The notes under the pieces were generated by a model. The model made no database searches. It was not told where the DNA came from and saw only the letters and a program-made list of their open reading frames with translations. From Clostridium lundense DSM 17049 (GTDB taxonomy: Bacteria > Bacillota > Clostridia > Clostridiales > Clostridiaceae), in contig NZ_JHVC01000037.1 in the NCBI RefSeq assembly GCF_000619945.1, forward strand, positions 1 through 22,119: a DNA stretch of 22,119 bases, given 5' to 3'. How positions within the stretch are numbered: position 1 is the stretch's first letter; each line of letters starts with the position of its first letter. A program made the translations under genes and the position numbers. Shown here one piece after another: positions 15,381 to 22,119 of this stretch.

Positions 15381-16301
15381 TTACTTTAAGAAACCTTTTA
15401 AAATAGTATCCTCTGCTTCTTTTTCTGTAAGTCCTAAAGACATAAGTTTCATAAGCTGATCATTGGCTATTTTCCCTATGGCTGCTTCATGTATTAATTC
15501 TGCTTCATTATGCTCTGCTGAAATAGATGGAATTGAATTCACTTTAGCATTTCCCATAATTATAGAGTCACATTGTACGTGTCCTCTACATTTATTTTTA
15601 CCAGTTACATTAAAATAAAATACTTGTTTTGAATCAGCCTTTGCAACTGATCGAGAAATTACTTGTGCTGTTGCATCCTCACCATTCATCTCTATATTTA
15701 TATGAGACTCTGCATCTTGATTATAATCTGTAAGCATTCTTTCTGTTATGACTAAGTTTGCTTCTTTTTCTAAATAAATAGATGTTTCTCTTTTTGTACT
15801 ATCTACACCCTTTATTTGTATAAGTTCCATCTCTACTTTTCCACCTTCTTCTACATGGAGGATAGTTTTAGAGTTGAATACTTTTTTCCCTTGTCCTTCT
15901 CCTTCTGCATAATGCTTTTCTATATATTTTAATTTAGCACCCTTTCTTACAAAAAACTCATGTACTCCGTCATGCTGAGCTTTTGAATGCCCAGGATTAT
16001 GTATTCCACATCCTGCAACTACATCTACTTCTGAACCTTCTCCTATTTCAAAAGTATTATACACCAAATCATTAATACCTTCTTGAGTTAAAATTACAGG
16101 TATATGTACGCTCTCACCTTTAGTATTAGGTTTTACTATTACATCAATTCCACTTTTATCAGTCTTATTCACTATATTAATATTAGGAGACACACTTCTA
16201 TCAAGTTTTTCTCCATCTTTTCTTATATTGTGTGCTCCACCAAATATATCTTTCACATTATCTATAATATTTAATATCTTTTCTTCTACAGAATCTAGCA
16301 T
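15381..16301 (-). CDS. sufB: SufB/SufD-family Fe-S cluster assembly scaffold protein
   Basis: 306 residues, much shorter than the roughly 470-residue SufB of proteobacteria, and lacking the long N-terminal region. The beta-helix core and the conserved C-terminus are intact: CRGHVQCDSIIM (238-249), IPSISAEHNEAELIHEAAIG (257-276), then a helical end with LGLTEKEAEDTILKGFL. Cys98, Cys238 and Cys244 and His264 are candidate cluster or sulfur ligands. It should form a complex with SufC and assemble Fe-S clusters in the cytoplasm. The ATG follows the sufC stop by two bases with AGGAGGAG overlapping it, so the pair is translationally coupled. The size and the absence of sufS, sufU or sufD beside it match minimal SufBC systems of archaea and anaerobic Firmicutes. 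Confidence 0.92.
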   Translation of the reverse strand: MLDSVEEKILNIIDNVKDIFGGAHNIRKDGEKLDRSVSPNINIVNKTDKSGIDVIVKPNTKGESVHIPVILTQEGINDLVYNTFEIGEGSEVDVVAGCGIHNPGHSKAQHDGVHEFFVRKGAKLKYIEKHYAEGEGQGKKVFNSKTILHVEEGGKVEMELIQIKGVDSTKRETSIYLEKEANLVITERMLTDYNQDAESHINIEMNGEDATAQVISRSVAKADSKQVFYFNVTGKNKCRGHVQCDSIIMGNAKVNSIPSISAEHNEAELIHEAAIGKIANDQLMKLMSLGLTEKEAEDTILKGFLK

Positions 16302-16303
16302 AC

Positions 16304-17038
16304 TTATCTCCTCCTATCACAAACTGCATTACAACCACAAGCTGACTCTGAAACTATCTGAGATAAGATATGATCCTTATTTGTTCTTTCTTTTATCTTA
16401 CCATCAGCTACAACTATTACTTCATCAGCAAGTTCAATTATTCTTTCTTGATGAGATATAATTACAAGAGTTACCTTACTCTCTTCATGAAGATTTTTAA
16501 AAGTTTCTACAAGCTTTTGGAAACTCCATAAATCTATTCCCGCTTCTGGCTCATCAAAAACTGCTAACTTTAATTTTCTTGCCAAAATAGTAGCAATTTC
16601 TATTCTCTTTAATTCTCCACCTGAAAGGCTATTGTTTATCTCTCTATCAATATAATCCTGAGGACATAGCCCTACTGCTAATAATAATTTACATAAATCT
16701 ACTTCAGTATTATTATCAGCCTTAGCAGCTAATTCTAAAAGTTCCCTTACTTTTAAACCCTTAAATCTTGGTGGCTGCTGAAAAGCATATCCTATGCCTT
16801 TCTTTGCTCTTTCAGTTATATTCATATCTGTTATATCTTTGTTATCAAAAACAATTTTTCCTGAAGTAGGCTTTCTAATCCCCATTAGAAGCTTTGATAA
16901 TGTAGTTTTTCCCCCTCCATTTGGACCAGTTATAACATAAATCTTATTTTCTCCCAGCTCTAAATTTATATCATCTAATATAGTAACTTCTTTTCCACTT
17001 TCTTCTACCTTTAGAGATACATTTTGAAATTCCAACAT
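16304..17038 (-). CDS. sufC: Fe-S cluster assembly ATPase SufC
   Basis: 244 residues from the ATG at 17038, preceded by GAAGGG with eight-base spacing; an in-frame ATG at 17071 lacks a site and adds only MFTMRGRRDRI. ABC ATPase motifs are complete: Walker A GPNGGGKT (38-45), Q-loop FQQPP near 87, signature LSGGELKRIEIA (138-149), Walker B LAVFDEPEAGID with D162-E163 and H-loop His196. The DEPEAGID version and the tight link with sufB identify SufC rather than a transport ATPase. It hydrolyses ATP to drive conformational change in the SufB scaffold. The C-terminus carries a cysteine cluster (SACGCNAVC, Cys234, Cys236, Cys240) that typical SufC proteins such as the E. coli one lack, to my knowledge. 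No clear promoter was found in the short gap to the terminator upstream. Confidence 0.94.
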   Translation of the reverse strand: MLEFQNVSLKVEESGKEVTILDDINLELGENKIYVITGPNGGGKTTLSKLLMGIRKPTSGKIVFDNKDITDMNITERAKKGIGYAFQQPPRFKGLKVRELLELAAKADNNTEVDLCKLLLAVGLCPQDYIDREINNSLSGGELKRIEIATILARKLKLAVFDEPEAGIDLWSFQKLVETFKNLHEESKVTLVIISHQERIIELADEVIVVADGKIKERTNKDHILSQIVSESACGCNAVCDRRR

Positions 17039-17103
17039 TATTCTATCCCTTCTTCCTCTCATTGTAAACATTTCAAAGTCAATTTTACCACATTTAAAGT
17101 ATT

Positions 17104-17138
17104 AAAAAAAGTGCTATATTTTAAATATACAGCACTTT
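17104..17138 (-). terminator. Terminator of the polysaccharide deacetylase gene
   Basis: Arms AAAGTGCT (17108-17115) and AGCACTTT (17131-17138) are perfect; the loop can extend the stem with A/T pairs. Read on the minus strand it is followed by a T run, placing it 16 bases after the stop codon and just before sufC. Confidence 0.82.
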
Positions 17139-17153
17139 ATATGCAGAATTTAA

Positions 17154-18125
17154 CTAATTATTCTGGCTTATTATTCCAAACTCAAATCCCTGAGATTTTA
17201 AATACTCTATAATCTCTGGTAAGGCTTGTACAGTAGTTTCCTTTGTAGCAGAATCATGCATTAATATAACTACTTTATTATGTCCAGCAATCTCCTCTTT
17301 TACATTATTAATTAGTTCTTCCTTAGGAACATTTAATCTTCTTGCATCCCCATTTTCTACATTCCAATCAATATGCTTAAATCCAGAATTTAGTAATGCT
17401 GTTTCATAACTTTTATGATTAAAAGATCCTCCTGGGAACCTAACCAAATTAGTTTTGAAGTCTTGTCCTAATACTTCTTTAATAGCATTATCACACCTTT
17501 TTACATCCTGTACAAAAGCTTCTGGGGTATACGCTCCTGAATATCTTATTTTGTGGCTATAAGTATGATTTCCTATAGAGTGACCTAATTCTACTTCTTT
17601 TTTTAAAAATTCCGGATAATTTTTAGCAGAAGTACCTAATACAAAGAAAGTGGCTTTTATATCATATTTCTTTAATATATCTAATATATAAGGAGTATGA
17701 GGGCTTGGACCATCATCAAAAGTTAAAAAGGCTACTTTTCTTTTATCTTCCTTACTCCATATTTTATCAACAGACATTACAATACCTTTAGTAAAATTTT
17801 TATTATTTTTAGATTCATTCTTTATATCATTTTTATCATTTTTATCGTTTTTATTATTATTTAAATTCTCATTAACATTATTGTCCACTTTATTTTCTTG
17901 ATTATTTTTACTTTCTTGTATATTTTCTTTTGATCCTGCATAGGTTGTACTAATATTATTTTTAACTAGTAACTTTCTTTTATTTATAACATTTTTTATC
18001 CCTATAAAAGAGATTAATAATACTACAGAAGTTAATAATACCATTCGTATAGTTCTTTTTTTCTTTCTTTTTTTTCTCTTTCTTTCTAATGCAGAATTTA
18101 ATTCATAGTTTGTCATGTTTTTCAT
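17154..18125 (-). CDS. Membrane-anchored polysaccharide deacetylase (NodB domain)
   Basis: 323 residues: a very basic cytoplasmic start (KRKKRKKKR), one membrane helix (about 27-45), an Asn/Lys/Asp-rich linker with repeated KND units (about 65-112), and a NodB domain from about 130. Catalytic motifs are intact: TFDDGPSPHT with D137-D138, the metal-binding HTYSH (187-191), RFPGGS (229-234), DWNVENGD (253-260) and LMHD with His290. This family removes N- or O-acetyl groups from wall or surface glycans, most often peptidoglycan GlcNAc or MurNAc, outside the membrane. The first ATG is chosen because AGGTGA lies seven bases before it. It is monocistronic, with a terminator downstream. A weak TTGTAG-N17-TATATA promoter may lie between 18126 and 18180. 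The exact glycan cannot be told. Confidence 0.92.
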   Translation of the reverse strand: MKNMTNYELNSALERKRKKRKKKRTIRMVLLTSVVLLISFIGIKNVINKRKLLVKNNISTTYAGSKENIQESKNNQENKVDNNVNENLNNNKNDKNDKNDIKNESKNNKNFTKGIVMSVDKIWSKEDKRKVAFLTFDDGPSPHTPYILDILKKYDIKATFFVLGTSAKNYPEFLKKEVELGHSIGNHTYSHKIRYSGAYTPEAFVQDVKRCDNAIKEVLGQDFKTNLVRFPGGSFNHKSYETALLNSGFKHIDWNVENGDARRLNVPKEELINNVKEEIAGHNKVVILMHDSATKETTVQALPEIIEYLKSQGFEFGIISQNN

Positions 18126-18231
18126 ATAAGCTTCACCTGTTTCTTTATATTTTATATATCACTATATTCATTTTACTACAACTATATCCAAAAATGTTTA
18201 CAAAAATACAACAAATTTATTACAATTTATA

Positions 18232-19089
18232 TTATTTTTTTAAATAATTTTTAGGTGAAACTCCAAAATTTTTTTTAAAGCTTCTAACAAAACTAGAATA
18301 ATCATTAAATCCACTTTCTGCAGCTGCTTCTGTAATACTTTTACCATTTTTTATTAATGAATTGGCCATTACTAATCTCTTCTGTAATATATAATTATGG
18401 ACTGTATACCCTGTTTGTAGTTTAAATTTATGCATTAGATGATATTTACTTATATAAAATTTAGAAGAAAGTTTTTCTATAGATAAATCCTCAGAAAGAT
18501 TTTCATTTATATAATCTAAAATTTTCCCTATACTTTCATCATATTCAATATCACTTAGTTCATTTACATTATTTCTTTCTAAGAATAATCTATTTAAATA
18601 TACAAGAAATTGTAAAAATAATGAATTACTAAGTATTTTATTTCCAAACCTAAAATCATTCTTAGCTTCTTCAAGTTGATACAATATATTCTTCATATTT
18701 TTTAATGATTGTGAATCTAATCTTAGTAAATTAATTTTCTGACTAGATGCTAACTTAAAACAAGAAAATAAATTACAGTTAGAACTATTATGTTTTAATA
18801 TGAAATCTGAATTCACCCATATTATTATACGTTCGTAGGTCTCTCCTTTATCTATTATTGGCTTGTGTACCTCATTACTATTTACAAGCAATATATCCCA
18901 AGGTTTTAATTTATATCCCTTTCCTTCTATTGAATAAATCACTTTTCCTGAAATAAAAATAATTATTTTATTAAAATCATGATAGTGAAATTCAAACTCT
19001 AACCCCTTTTTATCTTTTAAATGAAATATTTTAAAATCATTTTGCAAATATCCTCTCTTATTTTTTAAATTATCAATTTCATTTTTCAT
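18232..19089 (-). CDS. AraC-family regulator with N-terminal cupin domain
   Basis: 285 residues from the ATG at 19089; AGAGGG lies five bases ahead, while the in-frame ATG at 19110 has no good site. The N-terminal half is a cupin sensor (EFHYHDFNKIIIFISG; YKLKPWDILLVNSNEVHKP), which often binds a small ligand. The C-terminal 100 residues hold two helix-turn-helix units (LSIEKLSSKFYISKYHLMHK and ITEAAAESGFNDYSSFVRSF) ending in the usual KKNFGVSPKNYLKK. Such proteins usually activate nearby metabolic genes. The gene is divergent from asd, and the 15-bp inverted repeat between them is a candidate site, but AraC proteins normally bind direct repeats, so the target is uncertain. Ligand unknown. 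Confidence 0.9.
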   Translation of the reverse strand: MKNEIDNLKNKRGYLQNDFKIFHLKDKKGLEFEFHYHDFNKIIIFISGKVIYSIEGKGYKLKPWDILLVNSNEVHKPIIDKGETYERIIIWVNSDFILKHNSSNCNLFSCFKLASSQKINLLRLDSQSLKNMKNILYQLEEAKNDFRFGNKILSNSLFLQFLVYLNRLFLERNNVNELSDIEYDESIGKILDYINENLSEDLSIEKLSSKFYISKYHLMHKFKLQTGYTVHNYILQKRLVMANSLIKNGKSITEAAAESGFNDYSSFVRSFKKNFGVSPKNYLKK

Positions 19090-19119
19090 AACTACCCTCT
19101 CTTTAAACATATCACTTTA

Positions 19120-19189
19120 ATACTATAGCACTTTTTGCAATATTTAAAGCATTTTAAGCAATAAATATTGTAAAAAATATACGTATAAT
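19120..19189. promoter_or_regulatory. Divergent promoter region with near-perfect inverted repeat between the AraC regulator and asd
   Basis: TTTTTGCAATATTTA (19132-19146) and TAAATATTGTAAAAA (19162-19176) are reverse complements apart from one base, with a 15-base gap. TATAGT on the minus strand (about 19122-19127) and TATAAT on the plus strand (19184-19189) are candidate -10 boxes on either side; no strong -35 boxes match them. The repeat is well placed to control both genes. Confidence 0.5.
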
Positions 19190-19257
19190 ATTAATATAGC
19201 ATATTTTAATATTAAAAATTATATAGATATTATATTATTACTGGGAGGTATTTTATT

Positions 19258-20334
19258 ATGAATAAAAAACTTAAAGTTGGTATACTTGGAGGCACAGGCT
19301 TTGTTGGACAAAGGCTTGTTACTTTATTAGAAAATCATCCCTATTTTGAAATTGTAGTTATTGGAGCTAGCAAAAATTCTGCTGGTAAAACTTATTATGA
19401 AGCTGTAAAGGATAGGTGGAAACTAGACCTTCCTATACCAGAGAACGTGAAAAATATAGTGATTAAAGATATATATGAAATTGAAGAAATAAGTTCTAAA
19501 GTAGATTTTGTATTCTGTGCAGTTAATATGCCTAAAGATGAAATAAGAAAAATTGAGGAACTTTATGCTAAAGCAGAAGTACCTGTTGTTTCAAATAACT
19601 CTGCCCATAGATGGACTCCTGATGTTCCTGTAGTTATTCCTGAAATTAATCATGAACACTTAAAGTTAATAGAAAATCAACGTAAGAGATTAGGAACTAA
19701 AAGAGGATTTATTGTAGCTAAACCAAATTGTTCAATTCAAAGCTATGTTCCTGCTATAAATGCACTTATGGAATTTAAACCTAAGAAAATATTAGTATGC
19801 ACTTATCAAGCTATATCAGGAAGTGGAAAAATTTTTTCAGATTGGCCAGAAATAAATGATAATATTATTCCTTTTATTTCTGGAGAAGAGGAAAAAAGTG
19901 AAAATGAACCTTTAAAGGTTTGGGGACATATTGAAGATAGTAAAATTGTAAATGCAGTTGAACCTATAATTACCTCCCAGTGTATACGTGTTCCTGTATC
20001 TGATGGTCATCTAGCTGCTGTTTTCGTATCTTTTGAAGCTAAACCTTCAAAGGAAGCTATTTTAAAGCTATGGAAAGAATATAGCAGCAAACCTCAACTT
20101 TTAAATTTACCAAGTGCACCAAAACAATTCCTAACTTATTTTGAAGAAGCTGATAGACCACAAACCAAACTTGATAGAGATATTGAAAATGGTATGGGAA
20201 TAACTGTTGGTCGTTTAAGAGAAGATAATTTATTTGACTATAAGTTTGTATGTCTTTCTCATAATACTCTACGTGGTGCAGCAGGTGGTTCTGTGCTTAC
20301 TGCTGAACTATTAAAAGAAGAAGGCTACCTATAA
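19258..20334 (+). CDS. asd: Aspartate-semialdehyde dehydrogenase
   Basis: 358 residues. The enzyme reduces aspartyl phosphate with NADPH to aspartate semialdehyde, the branch point to lysine, diaminopimelate (cell wall), threonine and methionine. The nucleotide site GGTGFVGQR (11-19) is followed by the active-site Cys158 in AKPNCSIQ, QAISGSG near 184-190, and RVPVSDGH with Arg244 and His251 for substrate binding and catalysis. Length and motif spacing match the archaeal/fungal-type enzyme rather than the Gram-negative type. The ATG has GGGAGG ten bases ahead. It stands alone, with a regulator divergent upstream and a strong terminator downstream. Assignment is secure. Confidence 0.96.
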   Translation: MNKKLKVGILGGTGFVGQRLVTLLENHPYFEIVVIGASKNSAGKTYYEAVKDRWKLDLPIPENVKNIVIKDIYEIEEISSKVDFVFCAVNMPKDEIRKIEELYAKAEVPVVSNNSAHRWTPDVPVVIPEINHEHLKLIENQRKRLGTKRGFIVAKPNCSIQSYVPAINALMEFKPKKILVCTYQAISGSGKIFSDWPEINDNIIPFISGEEEKSENEPLKVWGHIEDSKIVNAVEPIITSQCIRVPVSDGHLAAVFVSFEAKPSKEAILKLWKEYSSKPQLLNLPSAPKQFLTYFEEADRPQTKLDRDIENGMGITVGRLREDNLFDYKFVCLSHNTLRGAAGGSVLTAELLKEEGYL

Positions 20335-20389
20335 AAAATTAAGAATGCTTTTCTTCCGTTAACACTACCGAAAAGCTTAATTTATAAAT

Positions 20390-20433
20390 AAAAGATAAAG
20401 GGGTTTTTCAAGTAAAAAACCCCTTTATCTTTT
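20390..20433. terminator. Bidirectional intrinsic terminator between asd and the CWB2 gene
   Basis: AAAAGATAAAGGGGTTTTT (20390-20408) pairs without mismatch with the arm at 20415-20433 around a 6-base loop: a 19-bp stem. T-rich flanks occur on the plus side, and A-rich sequence upstream gives T on the minus strand, so it should stop both converging transcripts. Confidence 0.92.
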
Positions 20434-20437
20434 ATCT

Positions 20438-21499
20438 TTATTTAAATATTTTTTCTACTATTTCTTGCACTTTTTCACTTACTGATGCTTTTCCACCAAG
20501 TATTATAACATCATCTGTCTTATCCCTATCTATAAACCTTATTTGTTCATTTACAGCAGTATCATTTACAAGTAATAATGAACCATTTATCTGTGCTGCT
20601 AATGCACTACCTGATAGTGCATCTGGATAGTTCTGTCCTGACGCTAAAAGTACAGATTCATTATTTTTGAAATGTTGATTTACTTTTAGAGACGTATCAT
20701 ATCTATCCTTACCTGCTAATCTATTTATTTTAATTCCAGAATTAATCTTGTTTATTTCTCCTTCAATATTTTTACTTATTGCTCCTTCTCCTCCTATTAT
20801 GAATATTTCTGAAGGTTTTACTCCATTAATTATATTTTTTATATAGTCAGGAAGAGTATCTTTTCCACTTAATAATATTGGATATCCGTTTATACTAGCT
20901 GGTGCACTAACACTTAATGCATCTGGGAAATTAAATCCATTAACTATTACAATAGGAGTTTTTTCTTTTATATTTAATTCTTTAAATACTTCATTACAAG
21001 TCTGTAATCTATCTTTTCCATATAATCTTTTTACTTTGTATCCTGAATTTTTAATTGTATTTTCAATATTACTATTTACCGAAGCTTCTCCTCCAAGTAT
21101 ATATACATTACCATCTTTGGATACATTACTATTTATATAATTTAATGCATTTTGACTATTTTGCATATCCTTTCCAACAAGCAATACAGGTGCATTTATT
21201 TTTTTAGCTAATACACTTCCACAAAGTGCATCTGCAAATCCAAATCCAGAAGATACAATTACATTTTTACACTTTTCTTCATCACTTCTTGAATTTAATT
21301 TCTTAGCTGTATTTACACAAGTTTCAAATCTATCTTTACCTGCTACCCTTTGAACTTTTGCTTCTCCTGTAACTACAAATATGTCTTCATTAATAGATGT
21401 TGACACTTCATCATTTGCTGCATTTACACTAATAGGAAAAATATTTATACATGTAAATAAAAATGTCATACCTAAAATAGATTTTATTCTATTTTTCAT
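20438..21499 (-). CDS. Secreted cell-wall-binding protein made of three CWB2 repeats
   Basis: 353 residues. A signal peptide (MKNRIKSILG, hydrophobic core, cut near VNAAND) is followed by about 20 residues and then three Cell wall binding repeat 2 units at about 50-140, 148-238 and 249-343. Each begins R(V/L)xGKDR and contains a GF/GQ-x-(F/Y)-(A/P)-DAL motif and an (Y/F/I)ILGG-type strand. In clostridia such triplets anchor surface proteins to wall polymers without a covalent bond. No other domain is present, so this is an anchor without obvious cargo. An upstream in-frame GTG (21511) overlaps the GAAGGG site, so the ATG at 21499 is the start. It is 33 bases after the preceding gene on the same strand and probably forms an operon with it. 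Confidence 0.92.
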   Translation of the reverse strand: MKNRIKSILGMTFLFTCINIFPISVNAANDEVSTSINEDIFVVTGEAKVQRVAGKDRFETCVNTAKKLNSRSDEEKCKNVIVSSGFGFADALCGSVLAKKINAPVLLVGKDMQNSQNALNYINSNVSKDGNVYILGGEASVNSNIENTIKNSGYKVKRLYGKDRLQTCNEVFKELNIKEKTPIVIVNGFNFPDALSVSAPASINGYPILLSGKDTLPDYIKNIINGVKPSEIFIIGGEGAISKNIEGEINKINSGIKINRLAGKDRYDTSLKVNQHFKNNESVLLASGQNYPDALSGSALAAQINGSLLLVNDTAVNEQIRFIDRDKTDDVIILGGKASVSEKVQEIVEKIFK

Positions 21500-21532
21500 A
21501 ATAATTATCACCCTTCTTTATAATTCTAATAA

Positions 21533-22119
21533 CTACTTAATTTCCCCTACTACCATATTTCTTTCAGGAACAAACTTTGATTTAAGTAGTATAAACTTTT
21601 TCTCTTTACTGTCATAGAAGTTAATTTTTAAACTTTTTTTGCTTATATGTTTGAAATCTGAACTATTAAACTTAACTCCAATTTGTGTTCCTTTCATATC
21701 CAATTTTTCTTCTTTCTTATTGTCATCACCAATTTTATATAGTTCTACATTGTATACTGGTGAAACAATATTTCTTTCAGTGGATATACTATTAACTACT
21801 TTATTTTTAACATCTTCTTTTACATCATTTCTTCTAACTTCTATATTTTCATATAAGTTTACATCTTTAATTTTATTGTAAGATAATTTTATTTCTGAAT
21901 CTTTAAACGATACTCTTACACCAAATTCTTTATTTTTTAAGCAATTAACTGTTGAACCACTTAGTCTAAATATTGTATTTTTACTTCCTTCATCATTTAT
22001 TTTTATTGGTACAATCTTCACATCATCACTTAACTTTACATTTGTATATTTTTCTTTTATTGATTCAATAATTTTATCTGCTTCTCTTACTTTTGAAGCT
22101 ATTATGTTTTCACTTACAG
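21533..22119 (-). CDS. C-terminal part of an unidentified protein, probably exported
   Basis: The frame is open from the right edge to the TAG at 21533, giving 195 residues; the N-terminus lies outside. GTG at 22021 is only an internal codon, since the frame continues upstream without a stop. The sequence is Lys-, Asn- and Asp-rich, mostly predicted beta strands (VRVSFKDSEIKLSYN; GTQIGVKFN; KINFYDSKEKKFILL), with a helix-like start (ADKIIESIKEKY). It lacks Cys-rich or catalytic motifs. No family is recognised. Its position directly before the CWB2 anchor gene suggests a surface protein that could pair with it, which is inference. Confidence 0.75.
   Translation of the reverse strand, partial: VSENIIASKVREADKIIESIKEKYTNVKLSDDVKIVPIKINDEGSKNTIFRLSGSTVNCLKNKEFGVRVSFKDSEIKLSYNKIKDVNLYENIEVRRNDVKEDVKNKVVNSISTERNIVSPVYNVELYKIGDDNKKEEKLDMKGTQIGVKFNSSDFKHISKKSLKINFYDSKEKKFILLKSKFVPERNMVVGEIK

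Noticed and set aside
18190..18231. Terminator after the AraC regulator gene
   Set aside because: Only weak A/T pairing is possible with no GC stem; transcripts might run on to the deacetylase gene.
22019..22021. GTG as start of a 162-residue protein at the right edge
   Set aside because: The frame is open for 32 more codons to the window edge, and no binding site precedes the GTG, so the gene is a truncated longer one.

Overview
The window is strongly AT-rich, with Shine-Dalgarno sites before nearly every gene, CWB2 (Cell wall binding repeat 2) and SLH surface modules, a two-gene SUF system and cobalamin riboswitches. This points to a low-GC, probably anaerobic, Gram-positive Firmicute, most likely a Clostridium; I cannot name the species from sequence alone.

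Positions 1-13967 (minus strand) look like one long co-oriented operon that runs off the left edge. It is read from a promoter near 14354-14382 through a cobalamin riboswitch (14083-14281) and an intrinsic terminator/attenuator (13993-14027). In transcription order it encodes: a lipoprotein with a DUF4430 (transcobalamin C-terminal-like) domain; a secreted/membrane protein with a glutamine-amidotransferase-like fold; a six-TM protein; a membrane protein with a coiled-coil and Ser/Asn-rich tail; a MoxR AAA+ ATPase; a DUF58 protein; a BatA-type VWA protein; a large membrane protein with two VWA domains; a membrane-anchored protein with prenyltransferase/squalene-cyclase-like repeats and SLH repeats; and the start of a secreted Ig-like surface protein. 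Vertebrate B12 carriers combine an alpha/alpha barrel of the prenyltransferase type with a DUF4430-like domain. Finding the two halves as separate surface proteins in a B12-riboswitch operon with an AAA+/VWA cassette suggests an uncharacterised surface system for cobalamin (or corrinoid) capture. That function is an inference.

Positions 13968-15077 contain no convincing gene but are densely structured: two divergent cobalamin riboswitches, each with a good promoter, their terminators, and two tandem 117-119 bp inverted-repeat units. The plus-strand riboswitch (14495-14683) has no gene behind it, so it is either an orphan or drives a non-coding RNA.

Positions 15078-17038 (minus) hold sufC-sufB and a small three-TM protein. 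sufB is short and no cysteine desulfurase or scaffold gene is adjacent, as in minimal SufBC systems. A terminator separates this group from a membrane-anchored polysaccharide deacetylase (17154-18125). Next comes a cupin/AraC regulator (18232-19089, minus), divergent from asd (19258-20334, plus), with a near-perfect 15-bp inverted repeat between them. asd and the final group converge on a bidirectional terminator with a perfect 19-bp stem (20390-20433). The final minus-strand group is a CWB2 wall-anchor protein (20438-21499) preceded by the C-terminal part of an unidentified protein that enters from the right edge.
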